Notes: generated from the sequence alone by a model not told the origin. A stretch of 64,000 nucleotides of DNA from JABSOG01 sp965277695 (GCA_965277695.1 CBDIDQ010000014.1:1-64000); one strand, 5' to 3'; positions 18,101 to 27,872 are shown, numbered from the stretch's first letter. Translations and numbers: made by a program.

Positions 18101-19840
18101 ATGAATATCAGAACAATTTTGGCGCAAAGAGCCACCGATGCAATTATTAAAGCAGGTTTGCCTGCTGACACTAACCCGGCGTTGACGCCGAGCACTCGCG
18201 CCAATTTTGGCGATTACCAAATCAATGCTGCCATGGGCGCGGCCAAGAAATTAAAAACCAATCCGCGTGAATTGGGGCAAAAACTGATTGATTGCCTTGA
18301 GGTGGATGATTTGGCTGAAAAAGTCGAATTGGCGGGACCCGGTTTTATTAATATTCATCTTAAGCCGCAATGGTTGGCGAGCCAACTTGAAAACGCTTTT
18401 GCTGATGCAAAACTGGCGGTTAGCGAACATGCCAAGCCGCAAACGGTAGTGGTGGATTATTCTGCACCGAACCTAGCTAAAGAAATGCACGTCGGTCATT
18501 TGCGCTCCACTATTATTGGTGATGCGGTGGTACGGGCATTGGAGTTTCGTGGTGACAAGGTGATTCGTCAAAATCACATGGGTGACTGGGGTACGCAGTT
18601 TGGTATGTTGTTGGCGCATTTAAGTGATCGTTTGGCTGCTAATGAAATTGCTGAAACCGCGCTGGCGGATTTAGAAAATTTCTATCGTGAAGCGAAAAAA
18701 CGTTTTGACGATGAAGCCGGTTTTGCTGACCGTGCTCGTGAATATGTGGTCAGATTACAAGGTGGTGATGAAGCTTGTACGATGCTGTGGCAACAGTTTA
18801 TTGATATTTCAATCACTCATAGTGAAGAGATTTATCAACGTCTTAATGTGACATTAGGTCGTGATGACATCATGGGTGAAAGTGCTTATAACCATGATTT
18901 AGCCAATGTCATCAGTGAATTAAAAGCGCAGTCTCTGGCAGTTGAAGATCAGGGCGCTCAAGTGGTTTTCCTTGATGAATTGGCCGATAAAAAAGGCAAT
19001 CCATCGGTGTTTATCGTGCAAAAATCCGGTGGCGGTTATCTTTATTCCACCACCGATTTGGCGGCGTGTCGTCATCGTTCATTCACTTTAAAAGCCGATC
19101 GCATCATCATCTTTACTGACGCTCGTCAGGCATTACACTTCAAACAAGTTCAGTTCGCTGCCCGTAAAGGTGGTTTCTTGCGTGAAGAAACCGCTTATCA
19201 GCATTGTCCATTCGGTATGATGATGGGGGCTGATGGCAAACCATTTAAAACTCGTACTGGTGGTACTGTTAAGTTGGTCGAGTTGCTGGACGAAGCAGTT
19301 GAGCGGGCAGAAACACTGGTTAACGCGCGTGAAAATGATTTAACTGACGCAGAGCGCAAACAAATTGCGCTTAAGTTGGGCATGGGGGCGGTGAAGTTTG
19401 CCGACCTGTCGAAAAGCCGTACCAGCGATTACATTTTCAGTTGGGACAGTATGCTGAGCTTTGATGGCGCAACAGCGCCTTATTTGCAGTATGCCTATAC
19501 TCGGGTCAGCAGTATTTTCCGTAAAGCTGATTTGGCGGTTGATCAGTTGACTGGCACTATCAGCATTGATGCCGATGCTGAAAAAGCGTTAGCTATCAAG
19601 CTGTTGCAGTTTGAAGAAGTGTTAGATTTGATGGTCGCAGAATGTACGCCGCATGTGTTGTGTAGTTACTTATATGAAGTGGCGAGCTTGTACATGAGTT
19701 TTTATGAAGCTTGTCCGATTCTCAAAGAAGGTATTGACGAGGCGACGCGTAACAGTCGACTTAAATTATGTCAGCTGGTGAGCAGAACCATGGCGACCGG
19801 GCTGGATGTGTTGGGTATCGATGTAATGGATAAGATGTAG
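18101..19840 (+). CDS. argS: Arginyl-tRNA synthetase
   Basis: Class I synthetase that charges tRNA-Arg. 579 residues. HVGHLRSTIIGDA is the HIGH-type signature, and FKTRTGGTVKL replaces KMSKS, as in most bacterial ArgRS. The N-terminal Add-1 domain (NFGDYQINAAM) and a C-terminus ending LGIDVMDKM are typical. The stop overlaps the pdxH GTG by 1 nt (TAGTG), so the two are co-translated. Confidence 0.97.
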   Translation: MNIRTILAQRATDAIIKAGLPADTNPALTPSTRANFGDYQINAAMGAAKKLKTNPRELGQKLIDCLEVDDLAEKVELAGPGFINIHLKPQWLASQLENAFADAKLAVSEHAKPQTVVVDYSAPNLAKEMHVGHLRSTIIGDAVVRALEFRGDKVIRQNHMGDWGTQFGMLLAHLSDRLAANEIAETALADLENFYREAKKRFDDEAGFADRAREYVVRLQGGDEACTMLWQQFIDISITHSEEIYQRLNVTLGRDDIMGESAYNHDLANVISELKAQSLAVEDQGAQVVFLDELADKKGNPSVFIVQKSGGGYLYSTTDLAACRHRSFTLKADRIIIFTDARQALHFKQVQFAARKGGFLREETAYQHCPFGMMMGADGKPFKTRTGGTVKLVELLDEAVERAETLVNARENDLTDAERKQIALKLGMGAVKFADLSKSRTSDYIFSWDSMLSFDGATAPYLQYAYTRVSSIFRKADLAVDQLTGTISIDADAEKALAIKLLQFEEVLDLMVAECTPHVLCSYLYEVASLYMSFYEACPILKEGIDEATRNSRLKLCQLVSRTMATGLDVLGIDVMDKM

Positions 19841-20481
19841 TGAAATTAGAAGATGTCAGAAGAGAGTATTCGCTGGGGGAGTTGACACCTGAGTCGCTGG
19901 AAAGCTCTCCATTTGTCCAATTTGAGAAGTGGTTACGCGAAGCGGTTGATATTGAAATCAAAGATCCAACGGCGATGTGTGTGGCGACAGTCGATGCCAG
20001 CGGACAGCCATCACAGCGGATTGTGTTGCTTAAAGATGTCAGTGACGAGGGATTTGTGTTTTACACTAACCTCGGCAGTCGCAAGGCTGAGGAAATCAGT
20101 CAAAACGCCAAAGTGTGTTTGCACTTTCCTTGGCATTCGATTGAGCGTCAGGTGATTGTTTATGGCACCGCTGAAAAGCTGCCGTCGAGCACCGTGATGA
20201 AGTACTTTCTGTCTCGTCCAAAAGAGAGCCAGTTGGCGGCATGGGCGTCAGAGCAAAGTCGACCGGTGTCGTCACGTCAGGTATTGATGCAAAAATTTGG
20301 TGAGATGAAACATAAGTTCACTAAAGGTGAGGTGCCGTTACCGTCGTTTTGGGGCGGTTATTTAATTAAGCCCCATCAGGTTGAATTCTGGCAAGGCGGC
20401 GAATCTCGTTTGCACGATCGCTTTATGTATACGCTGGATGACAGCTCTGCACAGTGGCAGGTTGAACGGCTGGCACCGTAG
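19840..20481 (+). CDS. pdxH: Pyridoxamine 5'-phosphate oxidase
   Basis: FMN enzyme that oxidises pyridoxine/pyridoxamine phosphate to pyridoxal 5'-phosphate with O2. 213 residues. R-I-V-L-L-K, the FYTNLGSRKAEE FMN loop, and the C-terminal FWQGGESRLHDRF ending VERLAP are family signatures. GTG start overlapping argS. The next gene follows 13 nt later. Confidence 0.96.
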   Translation: MKLEDVRREYSLGELTPESLESSPFVQFEKWLREAVDIEIKDPTAMCVATVDASGQPSQRIVLLKDVSDEGFVFYTNLGSRKAEEISQNAKVCLHFPWHSIERQVIVYGTAEKLPSSTVMKYFLSRPKESQLAAWASEQSRPVSSRQVLMQKFGEMKHKFTKGEVPLPSFWGGYLIKPHQVEFWQGGESRLHDRFMYTLDDSSAQWQVERLAP

Positions 20482-20494
20482 GCGAGACTCACCC

Positions 20495-21277
20495 ATGAAA
20501 TTTATCGATACCCATTGCCACTTGGATTTTAGCTGTTTTGATGCAGACCGGGCGGCTTTAATTAGTCGCCTGATTAACAAGGGTATCGTGGCTGCTGTGG
20601 TGCCCGGTGTATCTGCTGATAATTGGTCGGCGGTGCTGGACTTGGCGGCTAACCATGCGATGATTTATCCGGCCTTGGGTATTCACCCGTGCTTCCTTGA
20701 GCAAACGCAAAAACCTGATCTCGACCAACTAGCGGTATTGATTGAAACTCATCGCAATAACATCGTGGCGGTTGGTGAGTGTGGACTGGATTTTGTGGTG
20801 GCTGGTAATGATGAACAACGAGAGCGTCAGCATTACTTCTTTGAAGCACAACTGTCATTAGCTAAACAGTTTGAGTTGCCTGTCATTTTACATCAGCGTA
20901 AAAGCCATGACCTGATTTTACGTGCGCTGAGAAAAAGCCGCTTGCCTCAGGGCGGGGTTATTCATGCGTTTTCTGGCAGTTATCAGCAAGCCATGCAATA
21001 TATTGAGCTGGGTTTTAAGTTGGGTATTGGCGGTACTATTACTTATGACCGGGCGATGAAAACTCGCGAGGTGATCAGCAAGGTGCCGTTGGATGCGTTG
21101 GTGCTTGAAACTGACGCGCCGGATATGCCGATTTATGGCCGTCAAGGTGAGCGTAATAGCCCGGAGTATATCGGTGAGGTGTTTGCGGTATTGACCCTTT
21201 TGAGAAATGAATCACCGTCAGAGATAGAGCAGCAATTATTGGCAACGTCTGTAGCCTTGTTTACGCTTAATTCTTAA
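20495..21277 (+). CDS. TatD-family metal-dependent hydrolase (YjjV-like)
   Basis: 260 residues from MKFIDTHCHLDF, which sets the start. A longer frame upstream overlaps pdxH. DTHCHLDF provides the HxH metal ligands, VGECGLDF the Glu, and VILHQRKSHD, HAFSGSYQQA and LETDAPDMP the remaining ligands of the TatD TIM barrel. Members are Mg-dependent 3'-5' DNA/RNA exonucleases or related phosphohydrolases. The HAFSGS variant resembles YjjV more than TatD itself. Probably in the argS-pdxH transcript. Confidence 0.88.
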   Translation: MKFIDTHCHLDFSCFDADRAALISRLINKGIVAAVVPGVSADNWSAVLDLAANHAMIYPALGIHPCFLEQTQKPDLDQLAVLIETHRNNIVAVGECGLDFVVAGNDEQRERQHYFFEAQLSLAKQFELPVILHQRKSHDLILRALRKSRLPQGGVIHAFSGSYQQAMQYIELGFKLGIGGTITYDRAMKTREVISKVPLDALVLETDAPDMPIYGRQGERNSPEYIGEVFAVLTLLRNESPSEIEQQLLATSVALFTLNS

Positions 21278-21308
21278 ACTTTAGTTCTTAATCTTTAATC
21301 TTTAATTG

Positions 21309-22010
21309 TTAAGTTGGGTTTTTCAGCGACAGTCGGCTAAAGCGAGAAAACCCTCGGGTTAGCATAAAACCAATTACCCCAGATAAAATCATCATTAACA
21401 AAATATCATTCATACTACTTTTGTGAACTTCCTGTGGTTTTTTCAATACCGCATGACGGTGGTAATTGATCCGTAAGTAACCAATGATTGAGTGCTTAGT
21501 CGCTTTATCTTTGAGCGCGGTGATATAAACGGTGCTGGGCTCGTTGACCGCTGCTGCTGGTTTTTCGGTTGTCAGGGTATTCTTTTTATCTGCGCCGACC
21601 ACTGCATCAATCAGCGCTTCATGTCGGGTGGCTTTGAGGTTGTTGAGGTGGGTTTGATGGACGCTTAGAGCACCGTCAGATTGCGCTAGTATTTTGCCAT
21701 TATTGTCGTAGATCACTGCTTGTTCGATGTAACGGTTGGCGAGTAAATCATTGAGCATCAGGGTGAGTTGTGGCCATTGTTTTTTCTCTATAAGACGTAC
21801 CGCAACCAAACTGCTTTGTTGAGTGAGTTGTCGGGTTAAATCTGACAAGGTGTGTGATTGAGCCTCACTGACGTTATTGCTGGTGGTGATCCACATGTTA
21901 AGCACGGTGACTAATAAGGCAATAGAAATAATAACTTGCGATAAACGCCTAAAAACAGGTAAAGGGCTAGATAAAGAGACTGGCAATGTTTTTGATTCGG
22001 ATTGTTTCAT
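21309..22010 (-). CDS. smp: Smp/YtjB (AhpA) family membrane protein
   Basis: 233 residues with TM helices near residues 25-43 and near 205-220. Between them is a periplasmic domain with VIYDNNGKILAQS and GYLRINYH, as in E. coli YtjB (Smp). In enterobacteria and Shewanella this gene lies divergent from serB. Here serB is also nearby, but a diguanylate cyclase gene separates them. Function is poorly defined (membrane protein affecting virulence or haemolysin expression in some species). Confidence 0.75.
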   Translation of the reverse strand: MKQSESKTLPVSLSSPLPVFRRLSQVIISIALLVTVLNMWITTSNNVSEAQSHTLSDLTRQLTQQSSLVAVRLIEKKQWPQLTLMLNDLLANRYIEQAVIYDNNGKILAQSDGALSVHQTHLNNLKATRHEALIDAVVGADKKNTLTTEKPAAAVNEPSTVYITALKDKATKHSIIGYLRINYHRHAVLKKPQEVHKSSMNDILLMMILSGVIGFMLTRGFSRFSRLSLKNPT

Positions 22011-22207
22011 CGCTCAATCATAGGCAAAAGCCGGGGTTGAGTAAACTTAATTTTGTGCTAGTTAGAGGATAGTAATAGATCATTTGACCTTTTATATCTA
22101 AGCTTTTAAAGTATCAGTCGATGTCGTTGTTTGTGAACAAATAGACAGTGATAAAATGTTTTAATAATGTTATAAACTTATTGAAAAATTGTATGAGAGG
22201 GTGTTCG

Positions 22208-23260
22208 GTGGTCGACAGACAAACTAAAGATCAAGGCAGTGAACAAGATTTATTGCAGTCAATCAATATCCTTAAAGATGCATTGCCTAAAATGACCCAT
22301 TTGGATATTCCACCGACGCCAGAAAACTACGCGGTGTGGTATGAATATTCACAAGGTTCGATCCTCAAACTTAATGCCCAAATTGATGAACTGATCAGCC
22401 GTGACAATCCCTTTTCTCCGACTTTAAATCATCAACTATATATGGAGTACATTGCCCCACAAAACTGTGAGGTGATGGAACATACCCATAAAGATACCGA
22501 GTTACTGGTGCGTAGCCTGATTGATAAAATCGAGAGTATGCACTCGGGTACCAGCCACTTTTCTGGTGAACTGGAACATTTTCAAACCATCCTGTCTGAT
22601 CATCCCAACATTGAAACTCTCAGTACGCTAGTGGCCGATTTGCTTGAAGAAACCGAAAAAGTAAACGAGTCCAACAATACCATGAAAGAATCGCTGGCGA
22701 AAATGGGTGAGAAGGTTGAAAGCTTAAAACAAGGTATGGCAACACTCAATCAGGTGGCATTGACTGATCCGCTAACAGGCATTGCTAACCGCCGGGCATT
22801 TGATGATACCCTCAATGATATTTTATACCAATATGAGAACAGCCCTCGTCATTGCTGCTTGCTGATTTTAGACATCGATCATTTTAAAATATTTAATGAT
22901 ACCTATGGCCATTCTGTCGGCGATAAGGTGTTAATTTATGTCGCCAGTGCGTTAACCAATGCGATTAAGGGCGATGATTTTGTCGCTCGCTTTGGTGGTG
23001 AAGAGTTTGTGATTTTATTGCCTGATACTGATTATGAAGGCGGTTTGGCAGTGGCTGAACACGTACGTAAAAAAATCGGTGAGAAAAAACTGGCGACTAA
23101 TCACGGTAAAACCAATATGGGATACGTGGCTATTTCTATCGGTGTGGCACTGATGAATGAAAAAGACAATGGCCTGTCGATTGTCGAGCGAGCCGATAAA
23201 GCCTTGTATAAGGCGAAGAATACTGGCCGTAATAAAGTGGTGGGTCAAGAAGACTTATAG
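22208..23260 (+). CDS. Diguanylate cyclase (GGDEF domain)
   Basis: Makes cyclic di-GMP from two GTP. About 350 residues from GTG 22208, chosen because GAGAGG lies 7 nt upstream; in-frame starts at 22148 and 22193 are possible. The N-terminal 200 residues are helical with a coiled-coil segment (about residues 160-195) that could pair monomers. DPLTGIANRRAF opens the GGDEF domain, and FGGEEFVILLP is an intact GGEEF active site. No transmembrane segment, so cytoplasmic. It lies in the otherwise conserved smp-serB interval. Confidence 0.9.
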   Translation: MVDRQTKDQGSEQDLLQSINILKDALPKMTHLDIPPTPENYAVWYEYSQGSILKLNAQIDELISRDNPFSPTLNHQLYMEYIAPQNCEVMEHTHKDTELLVRSLIDKIESMHSGTSHFSGELEHFQTILSDHPNIETLSTLVADLLEETEKVNESNNTMKESLAKMGEKVESLKQGMATLNQVALTDPLTGIANRRAFDDTLNDILYQYENSPRHCCLLILDIDHFKIFNDTYGHSVGDKVLIYVASALTNAIKGDDFVARFGGEEFVILLPDTDYEGGLAVAEHVRKKIGEKKLATNHGKTNMGYVAISIGVALMNEKDNGLSIVERADKALYKAKNTGRNKVVGQEDL

Positions 23261-23322
23261 ACGGCTATATCCCCTATAGGGTAGAATCATCGCACTATTT
23301 TTCTCCAATCGAATTAAAAACC

Positions 23323-24357
23323 GTGCCTGACTCTTATAGCCCTCTGACTTTACCTGCTGTTGCAGATGTTTTAGCGTTAACTCAACTACCCCTGGTATCG
23401 ACACCACAATCGCTGTTTTTCCGCCTTGATGATCAGCAGCTGAGTTATTGCCGAACTGATAGTCAACTGCTGAGCGGTTGTCGGCTGATTGCTTTTGGCG
23501 GCAACTTGTCTGCCGATACCCTGCATACTTTATTGACGACCTTATGCGCTTTATCTGCCTCACCAATAAGTCTAAATCAACATCAGCCGTTGACGACTAT
23601 GGCTGCGGCTGCGGTTTTTGCTGGGTTCACTGTTGCAGAGATTAAACTGTTAGCGATTGATGCGTTAGCCGAGCAGTTGGAGATTGAACTGGCAATAGTT
23701 GATCAACCGCCGAGTTTGGCGCAACCCGGATTGTTGTTGATGGATATGGATTCAACCGCGATTGAGATTGAATGTATTGATGAAATTGCTGTTTTGGCTG
23801 GCGTCGGCGAGCAAGTGTCGGTAGTAACTCGACAGGCGATGCTAGGTGAATTGGATTTCAGTCAAAGTTTGCGGCAGCGAGTGGCGGCATTGACAGGAGC
23901 TGATGAGGGCATTTTAGCGGCGGTAGCAGACACTATGCCATTGATGCCGGGATTGGAGCCGCTGGTGGCTTATTTGCAGGCTAATGGTTGGAAAGTCGCT
24001 ATTGCTTCGGGCGGGTTCACTTATTTTACTGAACAATTACAGCGAATGTTGGGACTTAGTGCGACCTATGCTAATCAGCTGGAAATTGTCGACGGCAAAC
24101 TGACCGGCCAAGTGCTGGGTGATATTGTTGATGCTGATACCAAGGCTGATGTCGTCGGGTTGCTCGCTGAACAATATAACATTGCTTTATCTCAAACTGT
24201 GGCGATTGGTGACGGAGCCAATGATTTGAAAATGCTCGGCAAAGCGGCGTTGGGCGTAGCCTTTCATGCTAAACCGATGGTGCGCCAACAAGCTAAAGTG
24301 GCCGTAAACCAAGGTAGTTTGATGCAGTTGTTATATTTATTAGATGCGGCAAAATGA
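23323..24357 (+). CDS. serB: Phosphoserine phosphatase
   Basis: Last step of L-serine synthesis. 344 residues, GTG start with weak ribosome site. MDMDSTAIEIECIDEIA carries the DxDST nucleophile motif, ASGGFTYF the Ser/Gly motif and GDGANDLKML the Mg-binding motif of HAD phosphatases. The N-terminal ~110 residues are a divergent regulatory extension, as in E. coli SerB. The stop overlaps the next gene by ATGA, so the hydrolase is translated with it. Confidence 0.95.
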   Translation: MPDSYSPLTLPAVADVLALTQLPLVSTPQSLFFRLDDQQLSYCRTDSQLLSGCRLIAFGGNLSADTLHTLLTTLCALSASPISLNQHQPLTTMAAAAVFAGFTVAEIKLLAIDALAEQLEIELAIVDQPPSLAQPGLLLMDMDSTAIEIECIDEIAVLAGVGEQVSVVTRQAMLGELDFSQSLRQRVAALTGADEGILAAVADTMPLMPGLEPLVAYLQANGWKVAIASGGFTYFTEQLQRMLGLSATYANQLEIVDGKLTGQVLGDIVDADTKADVVGLLAEQYNIALSQTVAIGDGANDLKMLGKAALGVAFHAKPMVRQQAKVAVNQGSLMQLLYLLDAAK

Positions 24358-25262
24358 GCAATCCAATTCGACAAAAGTCGTTGTACATTGAGGATCACAC
24401 TCATAAGTTACATGTTCGCCATATTTTTGCCTCAACACCATCACATTCACAACCTGTGCTGATGGTTCATGGCGCTATCGAAAACGGACTGATTTTTTAC
24501 AATAAAAAAGGCAAAGGATTGGGCTGTTATCTGGCTGAGCAAGGTTTTGATGTGTATGTCATTGATTTACGCGGACGAGGCAGCTGTATTCCAACTATTC
24601 AACCTAATGACACTTATGGACAAACAGAAGCGATCACCACGGATTTACCTTTGTTTATCGATTTTGTCTATGGCCAAAACTCACAACCGATGCATCTGAT
24701 AGCCCATTCTTGGGGTGGGGTGTTGTTAACCAGTATGTTGGCGCGTCTGCCGCAATATCTGCCGAAGGTTCGTTCACAAGTTTATTTTGGTAGCAAAAGA
24801 CGAGTCACCGCGATTAACCCTGAAGCATTGTTCAAAATGAGTGTGATGTGGCAGCGATTATCGCCATTGATAGCCAAATATTATGGTTTTTTACCTGCCC
24901 GAAAAGTCGGCCTTGGTTCAGATAATGAAACCATTAAATCCCATTTACAAAGTATGCAGTGGGCAAAAAGAGCCGCTGACTGGATTGACACTGACGATGG
25001 TTTTGATTATCTCCAAGCTTGCCAAACGGTTGAATGGCCACCGACTTGGTTTATTGCTGCGATAAGTGATAAAGCTTTAGGTCACCCTAAAGACGTGGAA
25101 CTGTTTATGGACGAAGCCGCTCACCAAGACGCCAAATACACCCTGTTGGCCAAATCCAACGGTTATCACCATGATTATGACCATATCAATATGCTTACAG
25201 CACCAGCCGCTGTGAGCGACCATTTTCCACAAGTTGCACAATGGATGCTTGAGCAAGGGTAA
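24354..25262 (+). CDS. Alpha/beta-hydrolase fold protein
   Basis: 302 residues, cytoplasmic. VLMVHGAIENG is the oxyanion-hole region, AHSWGG the nucleophile elbow (Ser flanked by His and Trp, with Ala for the first Gly), and D/H candidates follow, including HDYDHINM near the C-terminus. Substrate unknown; lipase/esterase or thioesterase activity is possible. Overlaps serB by 4 nt. Confidence 0.85.
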   Translation: MSNPIRQKSLYIEDHTHKLHVRHIFASTPSHSQPVLMVHGAIENGLIFYNKKGKGLGCYLAEQGFDVYVIDLRGRGSCIPTIQPNDTYGQTEAITTDLPLFIDFVYGQNSQPMHLIAHSWGGVLLTSMLARLPQYLPKVRSQVYFGSKRRVTAINPEALFKMSVMWQRLSPLIAKYYGFLPARKVGLGSDNETIKSHLQSMQWAKRAADWIDTDDGFDYLQACQTVEWPPTWFIAAISDKALGHPKDVELFMDEAAHQDAKYTLLAKSNGYHHDYDHINMLTAPAAVSDHFPQVAQWMLEQG

Positions 25263-25830
25263 GGTTTATCTTCGTTTACCACGAACCTAGCATGAACCAA
25301 TAATAAACCCACCACGAACTTACCGTGAACCTATAACGAAGGCTGCCAATGTTCAGGGTGGACCGAAAACACCCCTAAGCATGAGGGGTGAAGGTTACGC
25401 AAAAGCGAAGCGTTGCCCACCAAACCAAACTATAAACATATTTTATCCATTTAACAAAACTTGTCTGAACTACGATAAAAATGCAACCCAATTGTTACCC
25501 CGTTTGATTAGTGCCTTTTTATCATACTGTTTACTCATTATTGGAGTTGTAAAAACAATAATGAGATGACCGTTAAGCGCCTTGTATTTTCCCAGAAACT
25601 GAATAAACACCCAAAAAATAATTGTTTTGGTATCATTGACAATTAATTTTATTTTTTTGTTGTTATTTAAGATATTTATGATATATCTATTAACTCATTA
25701 ATTTTATTAGATAATTAATGGAATTCGATATGAAGTTTCTTTTTATTTTATATCGTTAACAAGATTCAAATCGATTAAATAGATATAGATAAAGTCGATA
25801 TGAAATTAAATTCATTATAACGAGATAAAA
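25263..25830. other. Intergenic region before the PPC-domain protein
   Basis: 568 bp. The first ~100 bp contain irregular CGAAC/TGAAC-rich repeats. A hairpin at 25370-25390 follows, then a GC-rich stretch (gcgaagcgttgcccacc) of a type often found in dispersed repeats. The last 250 bp are very AT-rich and should carry the promoter of the secreted protein gene. A 62-codon open frame here overlaps the repeat and has no ribosome site. Confidence 0.5.
25370..25390. terminator. Hairpin after the hydrolase gene, possible terminator
   Basis: Perfect 7-bp stem CACCCCT/AGGGGTG with a 7-nt loop, but no T tract follows. It may end the serB operon transcript or be part of a dispersed repeat. Confidence 0.35.
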
Positions 25831-27243
25831 ATGCAAAAAACAATTACAAAAAAACTACTCGGTACTGCGCTATTATGCAGTGCTTTAAATTATGCTCAAG
25901 CATTACCCGTCGATGGTCCACAAGTCATCAATCCATCGGTTTTGTCACCTATGGTGGCAGAAATGGTAGCAGAAACAATAAAACCAAATTATGATACAGG
26001 TATAACCAATCGTCTTGTCAGTGAACATGGTTTTACGATCAGTTTAGATAATAGAAAAATCATGGATATAGGAGGCAAAGCCAATGAGAAATCGGCTAAA
26101 AATGATAGTGCGCAAATAATGCAAACTGCAAACGCAGCACCGCCAGTTTATGGCATTTCACTGGATGGTGTTTATAGCGATAGTTTAAGCAGTACCGTAC
26201 CTGAGAAATGGTATGTTTTTAGTGTGTCAACAGCTCTTAAAATAACCACTTTACTGCAACAAATCCCGGCTAATCATAATTATGATATTGCCTTATACAG
26301 CATGCCCACAGGCGCAACAAACTATAACTATTATGCTGGTTCTTATATGGCCGGCAATGCTGATGAGCAACTTAGCGCAATTGGTGAGCCAGGTGATTAT
26401 TTGTTGATGATTTCAGCCAATGGTCCGGCAACAACCGGAAATTATGCTTTTGGCAACTTGTCTTCAACAGGTTATGACAATAACGAGCCTGATGATAACT
26501 TTTGGCAAGCCAAATCAATCCCCACATACACTCCGGTCACTGGCTCTATCAATAACCTTGGTGACAAGGATTTCCACAGTTTCACAATATCTGAATCAAA
26601 AGTCATAAACTACCGGATCACTGGCAGTGACTGTAAAGCCGAATTGTTTTACGCTAACGGAAACTCGGCTTTTGTGCTGAACAATAACGAGTCTGCAGAA
26701 TTGACCTTGGCTGCCGGCACCTATTATTGGAGTATATCGTCTCCTTCAACCGCCAACGCTATTGTGCCTTATCACTTTTCATCATTCCAAAAGATGCAAA
26801 ATCTGACCTTTAATATTGAATCTGACTCACAAACCGGTTATTCACAAAAAGTCTACTGGGGAGCAGGAACTTACTTCCCGCTATATAAAAGCGCACGTCT
26901 GTTCGGCTATGCTTATGACGATAATGGTCAGCCGATAGTTAATGCGGCCATTGATTTTACCCTCCAAAGCACAAGGAATACTCAGACTACCGCCACCGCC
27001 TACACCAATGGACAAGGTTATTACAGCACAGGAATAAGCTCGCCAACAGGTTACGGCGCAAGATCCTTTTACGGTGCGAGACATATTTATCGTTATGATG
27101 TTCATGGGCTGACAATGAACGCAAGATATGGAGATAATCAAACTAGTATTAGTTCCATCACAGTCATAGACGATTATTCATCATCAACGCAATATACCAA
27201 TCTCGTTTTGCTAAATGATGTGGCTTATTATATTTTCCGTTAA
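25831..27243 (+). CDS. Secreted protein with PPC-like domains
   Basis: 470 residues. Sec signal peptide MQKTITKKLLGTALLCSA, cleaved near AQA. Two pre-peptidase C-terminal-like beta domains: about residues 110-205 (KWYVFSVST, DYLLMISANGP) and about 215-305 (EPDDNFWQAKSI, GDKDFHSFTIS, AGTYYWSIS). The last ~110 residues start GYAYDDNGQPIVNAAI, as in carboxypeptidase-regulatory/Ig-like modules. There is no protease domain, so the protein is a binding or accessory exoprotein of unknown partner. AT-rich flanks and isolation suggest recent acquisition. The start has only a weak GAGA ribosome site. Confidence 0.75.
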   Translation: MQKTITKKLLGTALLCSALNYAQALPVDGPQVINPSVLSPMVAEMVAETIKPNYDTGITNRLVSEHGFTISLDNRKIMDIGGKANEKSAKNDSAQIMQTANAAPPVYGISLDGVYSDSLSSTVPEKWYVFSVSTALKITTLLQQIPANHNYDIALYSMPTGATNYNYYAGSYMAGNADEQLSAIGEPGDYLLMISANGPATTGNYAFGNLSSTGYDNNEPDDNFWQAKSIPTYTPVTGSINNLGDKDFHSFTISESKVINYRITGSDCKAELFYANGNSAFVLNNNESAELTLAAGTYYWSISSPSTANAIVPYHFSSFQKMQNLTFNIESDSQTGYSQKVYWGAGTYFPLYKSARLFGYAYDDNGQPIVNAAIDFTLQSTRNTQTTATAYTNGQGYYSTGISSPTGYGARSFYGARHIYRYDVHGLTMNARYGDNQTSISSITVIDDYSSSTQYTNLVLLNDVAYYIFR

Positions 27244-27245
27244 TT

Positions 27246-27281
27246 TTTAACCCGGAATTTAACCCGGAATTTAACCCGGAA
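27246..27281. repeat. Three perfect copies of a 12-bp tandem repeat
   Basis: Unit tttaacccggaa, directly after the stop of the secreted protein gene and before its hairpin terminator. Confidence 0.95.
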
Positions 27282-27291
27282 GGTAAAAACA

Positions 27292-27314
27292 CAGGGTTAT
27301 TCACAATAACCCTG
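27292..27314 (+). terminator. Hairpin terminator after the PPC-domain gene
   Basis: Perfect 10-bp stem CAGGGTTATT/AATAACCCTG with a CAC loop; only a short T stretch follows. Confidence 0.6.
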
Positions 27315-27438
27315 ATTTCCATTATGGTATACCTTTTATTAATTCATTCGTGAATATTTTTTACTAGTCAATAATCCCCATTGATACCATTGCCAATGAG
27401 CCTTCAAATAATCCTCTGGCTGTTGGGCATAAAAGCGC

Positions 27439-27618
27439 CTATTGCAAAGTTTCATCGTCAGACAAATAGAGTGAGGCTTTGGTGATGCCAAACTCATTGG
27501 CAATTTCAATGTTTTTTGCGATCGGAAAAGTGTTGCCGTTAACCCATGAGCCAACAGCGCTATGAGTAACACCGATGTGCTTGCGCATTTGCATTTGCCC
27601 TATTTTACGTCCTTCCAT
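27439..27618 (-). CDS. Small XRE-type helix-turn-helix protein, possibly degraded
   Basis: 59 residues from ATG 27618: MEGRKIGQMQMRKHIGVTHS, then AVGSWVNGNTFPIAKNIEIA, a recognisable Cro/C1 HTH. The same frame continues upstream to another ATG (near 27690, MSFQTP) but is cut by an in-frame TAG. Just past the stop, the next frame reads RRFYAQQPEDYLKAHWQWYQ to 27339, which looks like a lost C-terminal half reachable by removing one base. The gene is thus either a short regulator or a decaying one. A 310-bp non-coding gap separates it from arcA. Confidence 0.5.
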   Translation of the reverse strand: MEGRKIGQMQMRKHIGVTHSAVGSWVNGNTFPIAKNIEIANEFGITKASLYLSDDETLQ

Positions 27619-27822
27619 AAGACGAAAAATGTGATCTTCAATATGTTCTTTAGTCCGCCGTTTCTAAGGCGTCTGGAAAGACATTTCTCGCGCCAATATG
27701 ATCACTCGTTTGCAATGTAATAGTCTGCCTTTCGATTTTAAGTGTCTGCATGTTATTGGATTTTAAGGGTTTTACAATGTAACATCAGCAATTGTCGATC
27801 AGCTTGCAGATAACAGGCTTTG

Positions 27823-27854
27823 CCCACCAACCCACCAACCCACCCACCCACCCA
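27823..27854. repeat. Short CCCACCAA/CCCA tandem repeats
   Basis: Two copies of cccaccaa, then cccacccacccaccca. Low-complexity, probably slippage derived. Confidence 0.85.
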
Positions 27855-27872
27855 TCAACCGCCAGCCAATAG

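Noticed and set aside
25381..25569. 62-codon frame upstream of the PPC-domain gene
   Set aside because: It begins inside a hairpin/repeat, has no ribosome site, and its sequence looks like translated AT-rich spacer.
27339..27572. 77-codon minus-strand frame as an independent gene
   Set aside because: Its first half is a shadow of the HTH gene; only the tail may be coding, as the lost end of that gene.
27823..27854. CRISPR-like array
   Set aside because: The units are 4-8 bp with no spacers; simple slippage repeat.
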